Below, in pieces: positions 17,666 through 28,291 of a stretch of 64,000 bases of DNA. Each line of letters begins with the position of its first letter. The stretch's first letter is position 1. The translations under genes and the position numbers were made by a program. The stretch comes from Phenylobacterium sp. J367 (lineage in GTDB: Bacteria; Pseudomonadota; Alphaproteobacteria; Caulobacterales; Caulobacteraceae), in contig NZ_JAJONA010000001.1 in assembly GCF_024699985.1 (NCBI RefSeq), forward strand, positions 1,674,001 through 1,738,000. Reading direction: 5' to 3'. The notes under the pieces were generated by a model. The model made no database searches and was not told where the DNA came from. It saw only the letters and a program-made list of their open reading frames with translations.

Positions 17666-18912
17666 AAGGGCTCGCGCTCCAGCAGGCCGCAGGCGGCGAG
17701 CAGGCGTTCGGCGACGAGCGACCGGCACTCGACGCCGACCACCTGCGTCACGGCCGGGCAGACGACCAGCGGGCCGTCGGTGACCGCCGGGAGCCCGCCG
17801 CGCGCCTTGGCGGGCAGGGCCGCGACGGCCGCCTGCTGGTCAGGGGGAAGCTTGCGCATCAGGCCTTCCAGCCGATCCACGCGCAGGCCGTCGCGGGCGG
17901 CGGTGAGCTCGAAACGGCCGTCCCAGACGACGGGCTTGCCGGGGGTCAGGTAGAGCATCGGCAGGCCGCCGCGCTTCGCCTCGCCGGGCTCGCGGAAGAT
18001 CCGCACGACCTCCGCGTCGGCCTCGATCCGGGCGCCGGCCAGGGTCGTGGCTGTGACCGCGCCGCCGGCGAGGATCGCCCGCAGCCGCTCCACCCGATCG
18101 GACGCCGGGCGGCGGTCGCCGCCGCCCGCGCAGACGGCCGCCATGGCCAGGAAGGTCGCGGCCTGTGCGGGCTCGGCGCCCCGCAGCAGAGCGCGCTCGA
18201 AGGTGACGCCGCCCGCCGCGTCGAACCGGCACGCCTCCGCCAGGGGCGCCAGCGCCGGCTCGCCCGGCGGCTCGTCGGGCGGCGGATCGGCCGCCCGGGC
18301 CCGGACCCTGGCGGAAGCCAGATCGCTGTTGGCCGGGTCGTCGATCCAGGTCTCGCCGCGGGCGGTCAGCCAGTCGCGGATCGCGGCCCGCGTCACCGAC
18401 AGCATCGGCCGCAGCACGAAGAGGCCGCGGCCCTCGGGCCAGGCGGGCGAGGGCGCCCATTCGCGCGGCGCGGGCGTGGTCGAGCCGGCCGCGCGCATGG
18501 CCGCGGCCTCGGCGACATCGCTGGCCGTATGGCCCATGAGGATCACGCGCGCGCCGGCCTGTCGGGCGGCGTCGGCCAGCAGCCTGTGACGGGCCTCGCG
18601 GGCTGCGGCCGCGAGGCCGGAGCCCGGCTTCGCGCCGGTCCAGGCAAGCGCCCGAAAGTCCGCGCCGAGGCGCCGCGCCGTCTCGGCGCAGGCCTGGGTC
18701 CAGGCGGCGCTCTGCCGCTGCAGGCCATGGTCCACGGTCAGGACGAGGATGGGACGTCCGGCCTGCTTGCCCCATTCCGCGGCGAGCAGGGTCAGCGCCA
18801 GGCTGTCGCCGCCGCCGGACAGCGCCACGGCCAGCGGCCGCTCGTCGTCGGCCAGCAGGCGGCGGTCGAGGACGGGGAGGACGGCGTCGGCGAGCGGGTC
18901 GCCCGGCTCCAT
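17662..18912 (-). CDS. tilS: tRNA(Ile)-lysidine synthetase
   Basis: 416 aa, intact. The N-terminal PP-loop ATPase has the motif ALSGGGDSLAL and the tail segment ILVLTVDHGLQ; MGHTASDVAE follows. TilS adds lysine to C34 of the CAU-anticodon tRNA-Ile so that it reads AUA. It lies 1 bp after cpoB, as in other Alphaproteobacteria. Substitution of the usual GHTADDQAE motif by GHTASDVAE is noted. Confidence 0.9.
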   Translation of the reverse strand: MEPGDPLADAVLPVLDRRLLADDERPLAVALSGGGDSLALTLLAAEWGKQAGRPILVLTVDHGLQRQSAAWTQACAETARRLGADFRALAWTGAKPGSGLAAAAREARHRLLADAARQAGARVILMGHTASDVAEAAAMRAAGSTTPAPREWAPSPAWPEGRGLFVLRPMLSVTRAAIRDWLTARGETWIDDPANSDLASARVRARAADPPPDEPPGEPALAPLAEACRFDAAGGVTFERALLRGAEPAQAATFLAMAAVCAGGGDRRPASDRVERLRAILAGGAVTATTLAGARIEADAEVVRIFREPGEAKRGGLPMLYLTPGKPVVWDGRFELTAARDGLRVDRLEGLMRKLPPDQQAAVAALPAKARGGLPAVTDGPLVVCPAVTQVVGVECRSLVAERLLAACGLLEREPF

Positions 18913-18913
18913 C

Positions 18914-19746
18914 CTACGCCGCGCACTTCGCCTGGGTGCGGGTGGCCGCGGCCCGGCTGGCCACGGCGGCCGGCGCCTTCGGGTAGCGCTTGGTGAGTTC
19001 GGCGAGCGTCTGGCAGGCGTCGGTGGGCTTCTTCAGGGCCACCAGAGACCGGGCGAGCTCGACCGTGGCGTCCGGCCCAGGCGGTCTGCGGCCAGCCGCG
19101 GATCGCGCCGATATAGGCCGTGGCGGCCTGGGCGTGGGCGTTGCGGACGGTGAGCGTCTTGCCCCACCAGTACCGCGCCTCGGCGACCCGCGGGCCTTCC
19201 GGATAGGTCTGGACATAGGCCGCGAAGGCCTGCTCCGCCCCGTCGTAGTCGCCGCCGAGCATCAGCTGCCGCGCGGCCGTGAAGGCCTCCTGCGGCGTGG
19301 CCTTCGGCGCGTCGGCGACGGCCTCGGCCGGCGGCTCGGGCGGCGGCGGCGGGGCGACCGCCTTCTCCGCCACCGTCAGCCGGTCGGTGAGGTCCCTGAC
19401 CTGGGTCTTCAGGGGTTTCGTTCTCGCGCTTGGTGAGCTCGAGTTCGTGCGTCGTGGTCTCGAGCGAGCCGTTCATCCGGGTCAGCGACTGCTCGAGATC
19501 CCCGATACGCTGGGAGAGGTCCGCCAGCCGGGCGTCGGTGTCGGCCGGCTGGACGACCACCGGCGCGCCGGTCCTCTGGGCCTTGAAGACGATGTCGCGC
19601 AGCTCGCGCACGACCTTCTCCATGCGGTCCACCCGCCGGGCGTCACGACTGTCCAGCGGATCGTCCATGGGAGTCTGCGCGACCGCCGGAAGGGCGGCTG
19701 CGAAGGCCAGGACGACGAGGGACGTGCGAAGGCGGCGGGTCAGCAT
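18914..19746 (-). CDS. cpoB: Tol-Pal cell division coordinator CpoB (YbgF); two frameshifts
   Basis: Signal peptide (MLTRRLRTSLVVLAFAAALPAVAQ), a coiled coil (DARLADLSQRIGDLEQSL), then TPR repeats (GGDYDGAEQAFAAYVQTYPEG, RYWWGKTLTVRNAHAQAA). One extra base at the + strand G run 19412-19415 and one at 19076-19078 break the frame. Corrected, the parts join as RENETLKTQVRDL and PQTAWPDATVEL. Periplasmic partner of TolA and PBP1B, coordinating outer-membrane constriction and peptidoglycan synthesis. Confidence 0.88.
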
Positions 19747-19791
19747 GGAGAAGAGCCTGGCAGCGGGCGGCGGCGATTTCAGGGCGCGAGC

Positions 19792-20346
19792 TTAGCGCGC
19801 GCCGCTGACGATCGCGGTCTTGGCGTTACGGTTCTGGGCGTGGCCCTCGTCCGTGCCGCTCGTGTCGACGGGCTGCTCCTTGCCGTACGAGACCGTGGCG
19901 ATCCGGTCGGCGGTGACGCCGTTGGAGACCAGGAAGTCGCGGACGGCGTTGGCGCGGCGGGCGCCGAGCGCGAGGTTGTACTCGCGGGTGCCCAGCTCAT
20001 CGGTGTTGCCTTCGATCCGCACGCGGACCGAGGGGTAGCGGCGGAGCCACGCGGCCTGGGCGCTCAGGACCGGCTGAGCATCGGCGCGGATGTCGTACCG
20101 GTCGAAGTCGAAGAGCACGCGGTCGCCGACATTGACCGTGAAGTCCTGGGCCGAGCCGGGCAGCGCGCCGGTCGGCTGGCTGCTCACCGGGCCGGGCTGG
20201 CTGGTCGGCGGCGGGGCCGGCTGCGTCGTCGAAGCCGGCGGACGGGTGTCGAGCGGGGGCTTTGGCCGCGAGCAGGCGGCCAGCGACAGGGCCGCGGCGG
20301 CCACGAGGGTCAGGTTCACCGCGGTCTTGTTGTAGCTGAGGGCCAT
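19792..20346 (-). CDS. pal: Peptidoglycan-associated lipoprotein Pal
   Basis: 184 aa. Lipoprotein signal with the cysteine in LSLAACSRPK, a Pro-rich linker, then an OmpA-like peptidoglycan-binding domain (VLFDFDRYDIRADAQPVL, VRIEGNTDELGTREYNLALGARRA). Anchored in the outer membrane; binds peptidoglycan and TolB. Located between tolB and cpoB. Confidence 0.95.
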   Translation of the reverse strand: MALSYNKTAVNLTLVAAAALSLAACSRPKPPLDTRPPASTTQPAPPPTSQPGPVSSQPTGALPGSAQDFTVNVGDRVLFDFDRYDIRADAQPVLSAQAAWLRRYPSVRVRIEGNTDELGTREYNLALGARRANAVRDFLVSNGVTADRIATVSYGKEQPVDTSGTDEGHAQNRNAKTAIVSGAR

Positions 20347-20402
20347 GTCTTCGATCTCCTTGTCGCGATTGAAAGTCTACGGGCTGCGCCTCCGGCGCAA
20401 CC

Positions 20403-21724
20403 CTAGTTGAGCAGGGGGGACCAGGCGGGGTCGGAGCCTGCGGTCGGATAGGGCACCGGCTGGAGGATCCGCCCGGTGACGTCGACGCTCCACAGCCTCG
20501 GCGCACCGCCGCGGGCCTCCCGCGAGAACATCAGGACCCGGCCGTTCGGCGCCCAGCTCGGGCCCTCGTCCAGGTAGCCGGAGGTCAGCAGACGTTCGTC
20601 CGAGCCGTCGGCGCGCATGACGCCGATGTGGAACTGGCCGCCGGACTGCTTGGTGAAGGCGATGAACTCGCCGGTCGGGCTCCAGACGGGGGGTCATGTA
20701 GCGGCCGCCGCCGAAGGTGATCCGCCGGGGGTTCGAGCCGTCGGCGCCCATGACGTAGAGCTGCGGGCTGCCCGAGCGGTCGGAGTTGAAGACGATCCGC
20801 GAGCCGTCCGGCGAGAACGACGCCGAGGTGTCGATGCCGGGATCGGCGGTGAGCCGCGAGGTCTGGCGGCTCCGGAGGTCCATGACGAAGATGTCGGAGT
20901 TGCCGCTGCGCTCCACCGAGAAGGCGACCTTGCCGCCATCCGCCGAGAAGCGCGGCGCGAACACCATGCCGCGGAAGTCGCCCAGGCTCTCGCGCCGGCC
21001 GGTCTCCAGGTTGAAGAGGTAGATCGACGAGCCCTCGGGCCGGAGCGCCATGTAGGTGATCTCCTGGCTGTTCGAGGAGAACCGGGGCGTCATGACGATG
21101 TAGGAGCCGTCGGTCAGGTAGCTCGGGTTGGCCCCGTCCTGGTCCATGATGGCCAGGCGCTTCTGGCGGCTTGCGCCGCGGCCGCCGCTCTCGGCCACGA
21201 ACACCACGCGGGTGTCGAAGTAGCCCTTCTCACCGGTCAGCCGCTCATAGACTGCGTCGGAGATCTTGTGCGCCACGCGCCGCCAGTTCTCGGGGCTGGA
21301 GGTGAACTGCAAGCCCAGGAGCTGCTGCTCGGCGAAGACGTCCCACAGGCGGAAATCGACGACGAGCCGGCCGCCGACCACGGTCACCTGGCCGTTGACC
21401 AGGGCCTGGGCGTTGATCTGCTTCCAGTCGGCGAAGCGCGGCTGCACGGCGGCCGTCAGGTCGCGCTCGACGAAGCTCGCCGGGTCCAGCGGTCGGAAGA
21501 GGCCGGAGCGCTGCAGGTTGGCGGAGATCACGCCGGCGATGTCGGCGCCGACCTGGCCGCCGCCGAACGCCGGCAGGGCGACGGGGGAGCGGCTGCACGT
21601 CGCCGCGATTGACGTTGACCTCGATCTCGGCGCGCGCGGCGGGCGCGGCCACGGTGACGGCGAGGGCCGCCATCAGGGCGAAGGCGAGGCGCTTCAGGTG
21701 GAGGGAAAGGATCTTCAGGCTCAT
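20403..21724 (-). CDS. tolB: Tol-Pal system beta-propeller protein TolB; two frameshifts
   Basis: Signal peptide ([17 protein letters not shown]), the TolA-box-like start [15 protein letters not shown], an N-terminal domain and a WD-like propeller with repeats such as [19 protein letters not shown]. Extra bases at + strand G runs 21583-21587 and 20688-20693 break the frame. Corrected joins are [13 protein letters not shown] and [12 protein letters not shown]. The ATG overlaps the tolA stop (ATGA). Periplasmic link between TolA and Pal. Confidence 0.9.
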
Positions 21725-22555
21725 GTCTGGCAGGCCTCGCGGGCGTTGAAGTTCACGGCGACACGCTGGCCGTAGAACTCCCGGGGAGGTTGCGGAAGGG
21801 TGAAGCGGCGTAGACGGCGCGCACCGCCCGGTCGGCGGCGGCCTGGCTGACCGCGCTGCGGGCGCCGCGGATCTCGGCCTGGGGCTCGCCGGTGACCTGG
21901 CCGCCGGAGCCGAGCTGGAAGGTCACGCGGACCACGACGTCGCGGCCGCCCTCCACCTCGCAGTTGGGGTTCCAGCGGCGCTGCAGTTCGTCGGCGAGGC
22001 CGCTCATGGCGGCGGAGGCTGCGAGGCCCGAACCCAGGTTGGGCCGCGCCTGCTGTGCGGTCTCGGGCCGCGATGCGCCCTTCGGCGCGGAGGACGGCCG
22101 GGCGGGCGATTTCGCGGCCGGGATGCTGGCCAGCAGGGCATCGAAGTCGAGACCCTTCTCGGCCGGCCTCGGCTGGGCCTTGGCGGGCGGGCTCTTGGGC
22201 GCCGGCGGCGTGGGCGTGGACTTCAGGGCGGGCGTAGACGCCGGCGCCGCCTTCGGCGGCGGCGCGCTCTTCGGGACCGGCGTCGGAGCCGGCGCGGGCG
22301 GCGTGGGCGTCGGCTGAGGCGGGCTGGAGTCCATCGGCGCGTCGGGGACCGGCTGCTCGGTCTGGGCGGTCTGCTCGACGGGCGCCTGCTCGGCGGCGCG
22401 GAGGTCGGTCACCGGCGCATTGGCCACGATCGTCACCGGCACGACGGCGCCGACCTTCAGGTCCCGCGCCCAGGGCCAGGAGATCATGAGCGCCGCGGCG
22501 ATCCCTCCGTGCAGGAGGATCGAGCCCGCGGCCGCTGGCGACAGCTCCCGGCGCA

Positions 22556-22559
<4 letters not shown>
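21721..22559 (-). CDS. tolA: TolA/TonB-like envelope protein; C-terminal frameshift
   Basis: One N-terminal membrane helix (ILLHGGIAAALMISWPW), a Pro/Ala/Lys-rich spacer, then a C-terminal TonB/TolA domain (LQRRWNPNCEV ... VRVTFQLGSGGQVTG). A missing base in the G4 run 21783-21786 truncates the end. Restoring it gives [23 protein letters not shown] and a stop overlapping the tolB start, which supports the correction. Start overlaps the tolR stop. Transmits proton-motive force from TolQR to TolB-Pal. Confidence 0.88.
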
Positions 22560-23056
<497 letters not shown>

Positions 23057-23755
23057 CTAGACCCGCTCCGCCAGGCGGCGCTGGATGGCGGTGGAGAGGT
23101 CGTCGGCGAAACCTTCCAGCCGGGCGGCGAACTTGCCGGCCTTCGTCGAGAAGGCGTTGAACGCGATATAGGCCGGGATCGCCGCGACGAGGCCGATGGC
23201 GGTGGCGAACAGGGCCTCCGCGATCGAGGGGGCGACGACGGCGAGCGAGGTGTTCTTCTGGATCGCGATCGCCTGGAAGGCGTGCATGATCCCCCAGACG
23301 GTGCCGAACAGGCCGACGAAGGGCGAGGCGGTGGCGACGATGGCCAGCGAGCCCAGGCCCTCCTCCACGCGCTGGCTCTCCCGGGCGATGATGGTGTCGA
23401 GCACCCGGTCGATGCGCTGGACCAGGAAGGCGGCCTGGCTCTCGGACTGGCCCTTGGCGCGGGCGTCGCGCCATTCCTTCAAGGCGCCCTGCAGCATGCG
23501 GGGCAGGGCGTGGCGGGGCCGCTCGCCGGCTTCCTGGGCGATCTCCTCGAGGCTGCGGCCGGAGGCGACGGCGTCCTCGAACTTGTCGGCCTGGCGGTTC
23601 AGGGCGGCGAAGCGGAACAGCTTGTCGAAGATGATCGTCCACGACCACAGCGAGGCGGCGGCCAGGCCCACCATCACCAGCTTCACGACCCAGTCGGCCC
23701 TGAGGAACAGGTTCACGGCGTTGAAGCTGTCGGGGCTGACGGCGCTGGGGTCCAT
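23057..23755 (-). CDS. tolQ: TolQ (MotA/TolQ/ExbB proton channel)
   Basis: About 232 aa from the ATG at 23755. I prefer this over upstream starts because the family begins near MDPSAVSPDSFNAVNLFLRAD. Three membrane helices, and the channel motif GLFGTVWGIMHAFQAI. First of the tight tolQRAB set, with ybgC just upstream. Confidence 0.95.
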   Translation of the reverse strand: MDPSAVSPDSFNAVNLFLRADWVVKLVMVGLAAASLWSWTIIFDKLFRFAALNRQADKFEDAVASGRSLEEIAQEAGERPRHALPRMLQGALKEWRDARAKGQSESQAAFLVQRIDRVLDTIIARESQRVEEGLGSLAIVATASPFVGLFGTVWGIMHAFQAIAIQKNTSLAVVAPSIAEALFATAIGLVAAIPAYIAFNAFSTKAGKFAARLEGFADDLSTAIQRRLAERV

Positions 23756-23813
23756 GGGCGGGTCCGGATCGGTTGAGTCGTAAGGTCGTGGTTTGCGTAT
23801 GCGTGCGGCGAAC

Positions 23814-24266
23814 TTAAGGCGGAGCGGCCAGGTAGGGGCCAAGCGTCGCGGCGAGGCCGGCGGGCGGACGCCGCGCCCGGCCCGCGAGGTCGATGCAGGC
23901 GGCCTCCACGTCGGCGGTGGCGATCAACTCGTCGCCGCGAAGGATCCGCTGACGGATGAACAAGCGGGGCCCCTTCACCGTCTCGTAAAGGGTGCGGACG
24001 TGCAGCAGGTCGTCGATCCGGGCGGCCCGCCGGAACTCGATCGTGAGCTTCACGACCGTAAAGGCGGCCGGATCCGGGCGGTCCAGCAGGTCGGCGTGGC
24101 TGATCCCGACCACGCGCAGGAAGTCGCTCCGGCCGCGCTCGAAATAGCGGGCGTAGTTGCCGTGATAGACGACGCCGGTGAAGTCGGTGTCCTCGTAGTA
24201 GACGCGCACGGGCAGCACATGCTCGCGGCCCTCCAGCCAGCCGGCGTTGGAATGCTCGTCCTTCAT
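23814..24266 (-). CDS. ybgC: Tol-Pal associated acyl-CoA thioesterase YbgC
   Basis: About 150 aa hotdog-fold protein with the 4HBT signature VYYEDTDFTGVVYHGNYARYFE and FTVVKLTIEFRRAARIDD. The start MKDEHS at 24266 is chosen because the earlier in-frame codons read through a REP-like palindrome. Heads the tol operon, as is usual in Proteobacteria. Confidence 0.9.
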   Translation of the reverse strand: MKDEHSNAGWLEGREHVLPVRVYYEDTDFTGVVYHGNYARYFERGRSDFLRVVGISHADLLDRPDPAAFTVVKLTIEFRRAARIDDLLHVRTLYETVKGPRLFIRQRILRGDELIATADVEAACIDLAGRARRPPAGLAATLGPYLAAPP

Positions 24267-24274
24267 AATCCGCT

Positions 24275-24413
24275 CATCCCGGCGAAAGCCGGGACCCAAG
24301 CCGAATCAGCCGTCGCGCTCATGCGGGCCAACCTAGCGGGTGACGGCGCTGGCGCCGACTATGCGGACGTTATGGCGGACGACTCAGCCTGGGTCCCGGC
24401 TTTCGCCGGGATG
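24275..24413. repeat. Inverted pair of REP-like palindromes
   Basis: CATCCCGGCGAAAGCCGGGA-type units at 24275-24298 and 24390-24413 are exact inverted copies over 24 bp, each self-complementary. They fill the ruvB-ybgC gap and could separate ruv from tol transcription. The 90 bp between them shows no gene. Confidence 0.7.
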
Positions 24414-24429
24414 GGCGGGGTGGTTCAGG

Positions 24430-25465
24430 TCACTTGTCGAAGAGGTCGGGGTTCACGCCGCGGGCCTGGGGCGGGGGCGGCGCCGTCAGGCCGAGGTGCT
24501 CGTAGGCCCGGGCGGTGGCCATGCGGCCCCGCGGCGTGCGCTGGATGAAGCCCTGCTGCATCAGGAAGGGCTCGATGACGTCCTCGACGGCGTCGCGGGC
24601 CTCGGCGATGGCGTAGGCGATGGTCTCCACGCCCGCCGGGCCGCCGGCGTAGTTCTCGATGAGGGCGCGCAGGTAGCGGCGGTCGAGGCTGTCCAGGCCC
24701 TGCTCGTCCACGTCGAGGCGGGCGAGCGAGGACGCCGCCACCTTCCTGTCGATGACCAGGGGCGCCGTCGGCGGCGGCGAAGTCGCGGACCCGGCGGAGC
24801 AGCCGGCCGGCGACGCGGGGCGTGCCGCGCGAGCGGCGGGCGATCTCAAGGGCGCCGTCGGCGCGCAGGCCGAGGCCCATCTTGGCGGCGGCCCCGGTGA
24901 GCACGCTGGAGAGCTCGTCGTGGGTGTAGAACTCCAGCCGGATCGGGATGCCGAAGCGGTCCCTGAGCGGCGTGGCCAGCAGGCCCGCCCGGGTGGTCGC
25001 CGCCACGAGGGTGAAGGGCGCGAGGTCGATGCGGATCGAGCGCGCCGAGGGGCCCTCGCCGATGATCAGGTCGAGGACGTGGTCCTCCATGGCCGGGTAG
25101 AGGATCTCCTCCACATTGGCCGGCAGGCGGTGGATCTCGTCGATGAAGAGGACGTCGCGCGGCTCGAGGTTGGTGAGGATGGCCGCCAGGTCGCCGGCCT
25201 TGGCGAGCACGGGGCCGGAGGTGGCGCGGAAGTTCACGCCGAGCTCGCGGGCGACGATCTGGGAAAGCGTGGTCTTGCCCAGGCCCGGCGGGCCGAACAG
25301 CAGGACGTGATCCAGCGCCTCGCCGCGCTGGCGGGCGCCCTCGATGAACACCGACAGGTTGGCCTTGGCCTGCTGCTGGCCGACGAACTCGGCGAGCGTC
25401 TGCGGCCGGAGCGCCTTGTCGGCGCCCTCGAACGGCTGCGCGTCCCCGGAGATCAGGCGGGTCAT
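24430..25465 (-). CDS. ruvB: Holliday junction helicase RuvB; frameshifted
   Basis: AAA+ motor with Walker [10 protein letters not shown], Walker [10 protein letters not shown], sensor motifs [10 protein letters not shown], and a C-terminal winged helix ([29 protein letters not shown]). One extra base in the + strand G run 24759-24762 breaks the frame at VRDFAAADG. The continuation in the next frame ends PDLFDK at 24430. The essential conservation of this gene makes a sequencing error likely. Drives branch migration with RuvA. Confidence 0.92.
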
Positions 25466-25474
25466 GGGTTATTG

Positions 25475-25651
25475 AACCACGAAAGGCACGAAAGACACGA
25501 AAAGGGTCGGAACCGACCTATGTGTCTGCGGGAGGTCTCGGCGTCTCGAGGCCGATTGCGCGCCTGCGGCGCGCGAAGGTTGGAAGCACGGGGGAGCCTC
25601 GCGGCCCGGTTCAGCGCGGCCTCTTTCGTGTCGTTCGTGACTTTCGTGGTT
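25475..25651. repeat. Inverted ACCACGAAAG-type repeat between ruvA and ruvB
   Basis: Arms 25475-25505 and 25621-25651 consist of repeats of the CACGAAAG unit and are inverted copies (about 26 of 31 matching). The spacer is 115 bp. Repeats of this ACGAAAG kind occur between genes in many unrelated bacteria. Here it splits an operon that is usually contiguous. Confidence 0.6.
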
Positions 25652-25659
25652 CCTTTCCA

Positions 25660-26277
25660 CTACCGCCCCAGCTCCTGGAGGGCGGCCTTGATGAGGGCGG
25701 GGACGGGGGCGTCTTCGCCGAGGCGGCCGACCGCGTGCTCGACGACGCGCCGCGCGTTGGGCTCGGCGACGCCCAGGCCCATGAGGGCGGCGACGGCCTC
25801 GCCGGAGACGCTGACCTTGGCGGCCTGCTCGGGGGCGTAGCTGGTCGCGTGGAAGGCGGCGACGGGCCCCTCGGTGATCGGCTTGCCCTTGAGCTCCAGC
25901 ACGATGCGCTGGGCGAGCTTGGGCCCCACCCCGTTGGCGCGGGCGACAGCGGCCTTGTCGTCGCGGGCCACGGCGGACGCGAGCTCGGCCGGCGACAGCA
26001 CGTCCAGCACCGACAGCGCCGCCTTCGGGCCGACGCCCTGGATGGTCTTCAGGATCACGAAGGCCCGGCGCTCGTCGCGCGACGAGAAGCCGTAGAGCAC
26101 CTGGCCGGTCTGCTCGCCCCAGATGGTCTCCACATGGACCACGGTCTCGGCGCCGATCTCGGGCAGGCGCGACAGGGTGCGGGCGCCGCAGCGGACGACG
26201 TAGCCCACGCCCATCACGTCGATCAGGGCCTCCTCCTCGCCGACCTCGGCGACCATCCCGCGCAGCCGTCCGATCAT
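25660..26277 (-). CDS. ruvA: Holliday junction protein RuvA
   Basis: 205 aa. OB-fold N-terminus ([28 protein letters not shown]), helix-hairpin-helix motifs ([32 protein letters not shown]), and a C-terminal RuvB-interacting domain ([16 protein letters not shown]). It overlaps the ruvC stop by 4 bp. Confidence 0.95.
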   Translation of the reverse strand: MIGRLRGMVAEVGEEEALIDVMGVGYVVRCGARTLSRLPEIGAETVVHVETIWGEQTGQVLYGFSSRDERRAFVILKTIQGVGPKAALSVLDVLSPAELASAVARDDKAAVARANGVGPKLAQRIVLELKGKPITEGPVAAFHATSYAPEQAAKVSVSGEAVAALMGLGVAEPNARRVVEHAVGRLGEDAPVPALIKAALQELGR

Positions 26278-26807
26278 GCCACTCTCCCCAGCGGCTTGCG
26301 CGAGCCGCGCACGTGGGCATGCGCGATGGCGACGGCCAGCGCGTCGGCGGCGTCGGCGGTGGTCTTGCCGGCGGTGGGCAGCAGGCGGGCGATCATGAAG
26401 CCGACCTGGCCCTTGTCGGCCGCGCCGGTGCCGACGACGGCCTTCTTGATCACGCTGTTGCCGTACTCCGCGACGGTGAGGCCGGCGCGGGCGGGGGCCA
26501 GCAGGGCGCAGGCCCGGGCGTGGCCGAGCTTCAGCGCCGACTGGGCGTTATTGTTCATGAAGGTCTCCTCCACCGCCGCCTCGTCGGGCGCGTGGAGGGC
26601 GATGACCTCGCAGATCGCCTCGAAGAGGTGCAGCAGCCGGTCGGCGAAGGCCGCTTCGGTGTCGGGCGCGATCACCCCGTGGGCCACGTGGACGAGCCGG
26701 GCGCCGTCGACCGCGATCACCCCCCAGCCGGTGCGGCGCAGGCCGGGGTCGAGGCCCAGGACCCGCAGGGGGCCGGAGCCGCCGGGGGCGGAGTGGAAGC
26801 CGGCCAA
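26274..26807 (-). CDS. ruvC: Crossover junction endodeoxyribonuclease RuvC
   Basis: 177 aa starting at TTG. The catalytic acidic residues are visible in [25 protein letters not shown] and [17 protein letters not shown]. Resolves Holliday junctions. First of ruvC-ruvA-ruvB leading into the tol genes. The exact start is uncertain because no clear RBS is seen. Confidence 0.92.
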   Translation of the reverse strand: MAGFHSAPGGSGPLRVLGLDPGLRRTGWGVIAVDGARLVHVAHGVIAPDTEAAFADRLLHLFEAICEVIALHAPDEAAVEETFMNNNAQSALKLGHARACALLAPARAGLTVAEYGNSVIKKAVVGTGAADKGQVGFMIARLLPTAGKTTADAADALAVAIAHAHVRGSRKPLGRVA

Positions 26808-26968
26808 GCCGCTGGGAGTCAGATCGCGTTCGTCATCTGTTCCTCAGGATGACGGATGCGGCCGGCGTGGTGAAGGGGGCGTTAAGAGCGACCTTTCCAG
26901 CGATAGCCACCGCGCCGCAAATTGATTAGATATCGAAGTAATAAGACGCGTCAGTGGAGGAGACGGGC

Positions 26969-27742
26969 ATGCTGGACGGCAAGGTGGCGCTGGTGACGGG
27001 CGCGGCGCGGTGGCTGGGCAAGGGCTATGCGGAGACGCTGGCCGGCAAGGGCGCGGCGGTGGTGGTGGCCGACATCAACGCCGAGGGGGCCGAAGCCGTG
27101 GCGGCCGGCATCCGCGAGGCCGGCGGCCAGGCCCGGGCGGTGGTGATGGACGTGGCCGACGAGGCGTCGGTGGCGGCGGGCTTCGCCGAGGTGGAGAAGA
27201 CGCTGGGGCCGGTGGCCGTGCTGGTCAACAACGCCGGCGGCCTGCTGGCCCCCACCCAGGCGGCGGAGGCCTTCTCCGTCGAGCAGTGGACGCGCGCGGT
27301 CACCGTCAACCTGACCGGCAGCTGGCTCTGCGCCCGGGCGGCTATCCCCGGGATGAAGGCCGCCCGCTGGGGCCGGATCGTCAACATCACCTCGACCACC
27401 CTCGACTACGGCCTGCCCACCGAGATGGTCCCCTACATCTCGGCCAAGGGCGGGGTCATGGGCCTGACCCGCTCGCTCGCCCGCGAGCTCGGCCCCTACG
27501 AGATAACCGTCAACGCGGTCGCGCCGGGCCTCATCCAGCCGAAGGTCGGCCGCGAGGGCCGCGTCAGCCTCTCCGAGGAAAAGCTGAAGAGCATCTTCGA
27601 CCTGGTGATCGCCAACCAGTGCATCCGCCGGCAGGGGGAGGTGGACGACCTCGTCGGCCCGGTGGCCTTCCTGGCGTCGGACGAGGCGCGGTTCATCACC
27701 GGCCAGGTGATCAATGTGGATGGGGGGTGGGCGTTGAAGTAG
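26969..27742 (+). CDS. Short-chain dehydrogenase/reductase
   Basis: 257 aa from the ATG at 26969, preceded by GGAGGAG. Cofactor motif TGAARWLGKG, NNAG, catalytic Ser in NITSTT, and YISAKG (Tyr-Lys). ADINAEG after the second strand favours NAD over NADP. The C-terminal VAFLASDEARFITGQVINVDGGW is typical. Substrate unknown; no partner genes. Confidence 0.9.
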   Translation: MLDGKVALVTGAARWLGKGYAETLAGKGAAVVVADINAEGAEAVAAGIREAGGQARAVVMDVADEASVAAGFAEVEKTLGPVAVLVNNAGGLLAPTQAAEAFSVEQWTRAVTVNLTGSWLCARAAIPGMKAARWGRIVNITSTTLDYGLPTEMVPYISAKGGVMGLTRSLARELGPYEITVNAVAPGLIQPKVGREGRVSLSEEKLKSIFDLVIANQCIRRQGEVDDLVGPVAFLASDEARFITGQVINVDGGWALK

Positions 27743-27772
27743 GGGATGGCGACGCACCACCCAAGCTCTTGG

Positions 27773-28288
27773 CTAGAGATCGACGCGTCCGCGCCCTCGT
27801 CCGGGAGCATCGGGCATTTCGCCTACCGTCGCAGCGATGCGATTGTATAGGGCCGCCCTTAGTTCGTTGGGTGCCTTCCACACGATGTGAGCGAACTGCC
27901 GTGTGTCGAAGTGAGCATGTTCCATCCTGTCTGCGCGACAAGCAAATATGACGTCCATACCGAGTCCGTGAGCTAGACCGGCCTCGTAGTAGACGCCTCC
28001 TCGTGGATTTGGTTGGAACTTTCCACCAAGCTCTATGCCGCCGCAGGTAAAATCGGCGATCAGAAAGCGAGACCTTTTTATTTCGGCGACAATCTCGTCA
28101 TCGATCTTATTATTGTGTTCTTTATTGTCGATCCGGAACGGATCGTATCCTGCATCCCTACCAGCACTGTCCGCCTCAACGACCGGATGACATACGTGGC
28201 GTTGGCTCTGGCGCTCCTGGCTTATGATGGTGAGATCGCGCCCGATGACGTGGCCGTTCTCTCGCTCCCAGACAATCGACTGTTCCGC
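27773..28288 (-). pseudogene. Truncated TIR-like / nucleoside deoxyribosyltransferase-like protein
   Basis: Reading leftward, the frame is open for 171 codons but has no ATG before MDVIFACR (27958), so the natural N-terminus is missing. The visible part matches a TIR-like/deoxyribosyltransferase-like fold: NKIDDEIVAEIKRSRFLIADF, then GGVYYEAGLAHGLG (Glu in the usual catalytic position), VIFACR, and HFDTRQFAHIVWK. Related domains occur in stand-alone proteins and in anti-phage effectors. G+C is lower than in neighbouring genes, suggesting acquired DNA. A stop at 28289-28291 separates it from unrecognised upstream sequence. Confidence 0.55.
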
Positions 28289-28291
28289 CTA

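Noticed and set aside
24275..24413. Insertion sequence ends
   Set aside because: No transposase between the palindromes and only 91 bp of spacer; they are REP-like elements.
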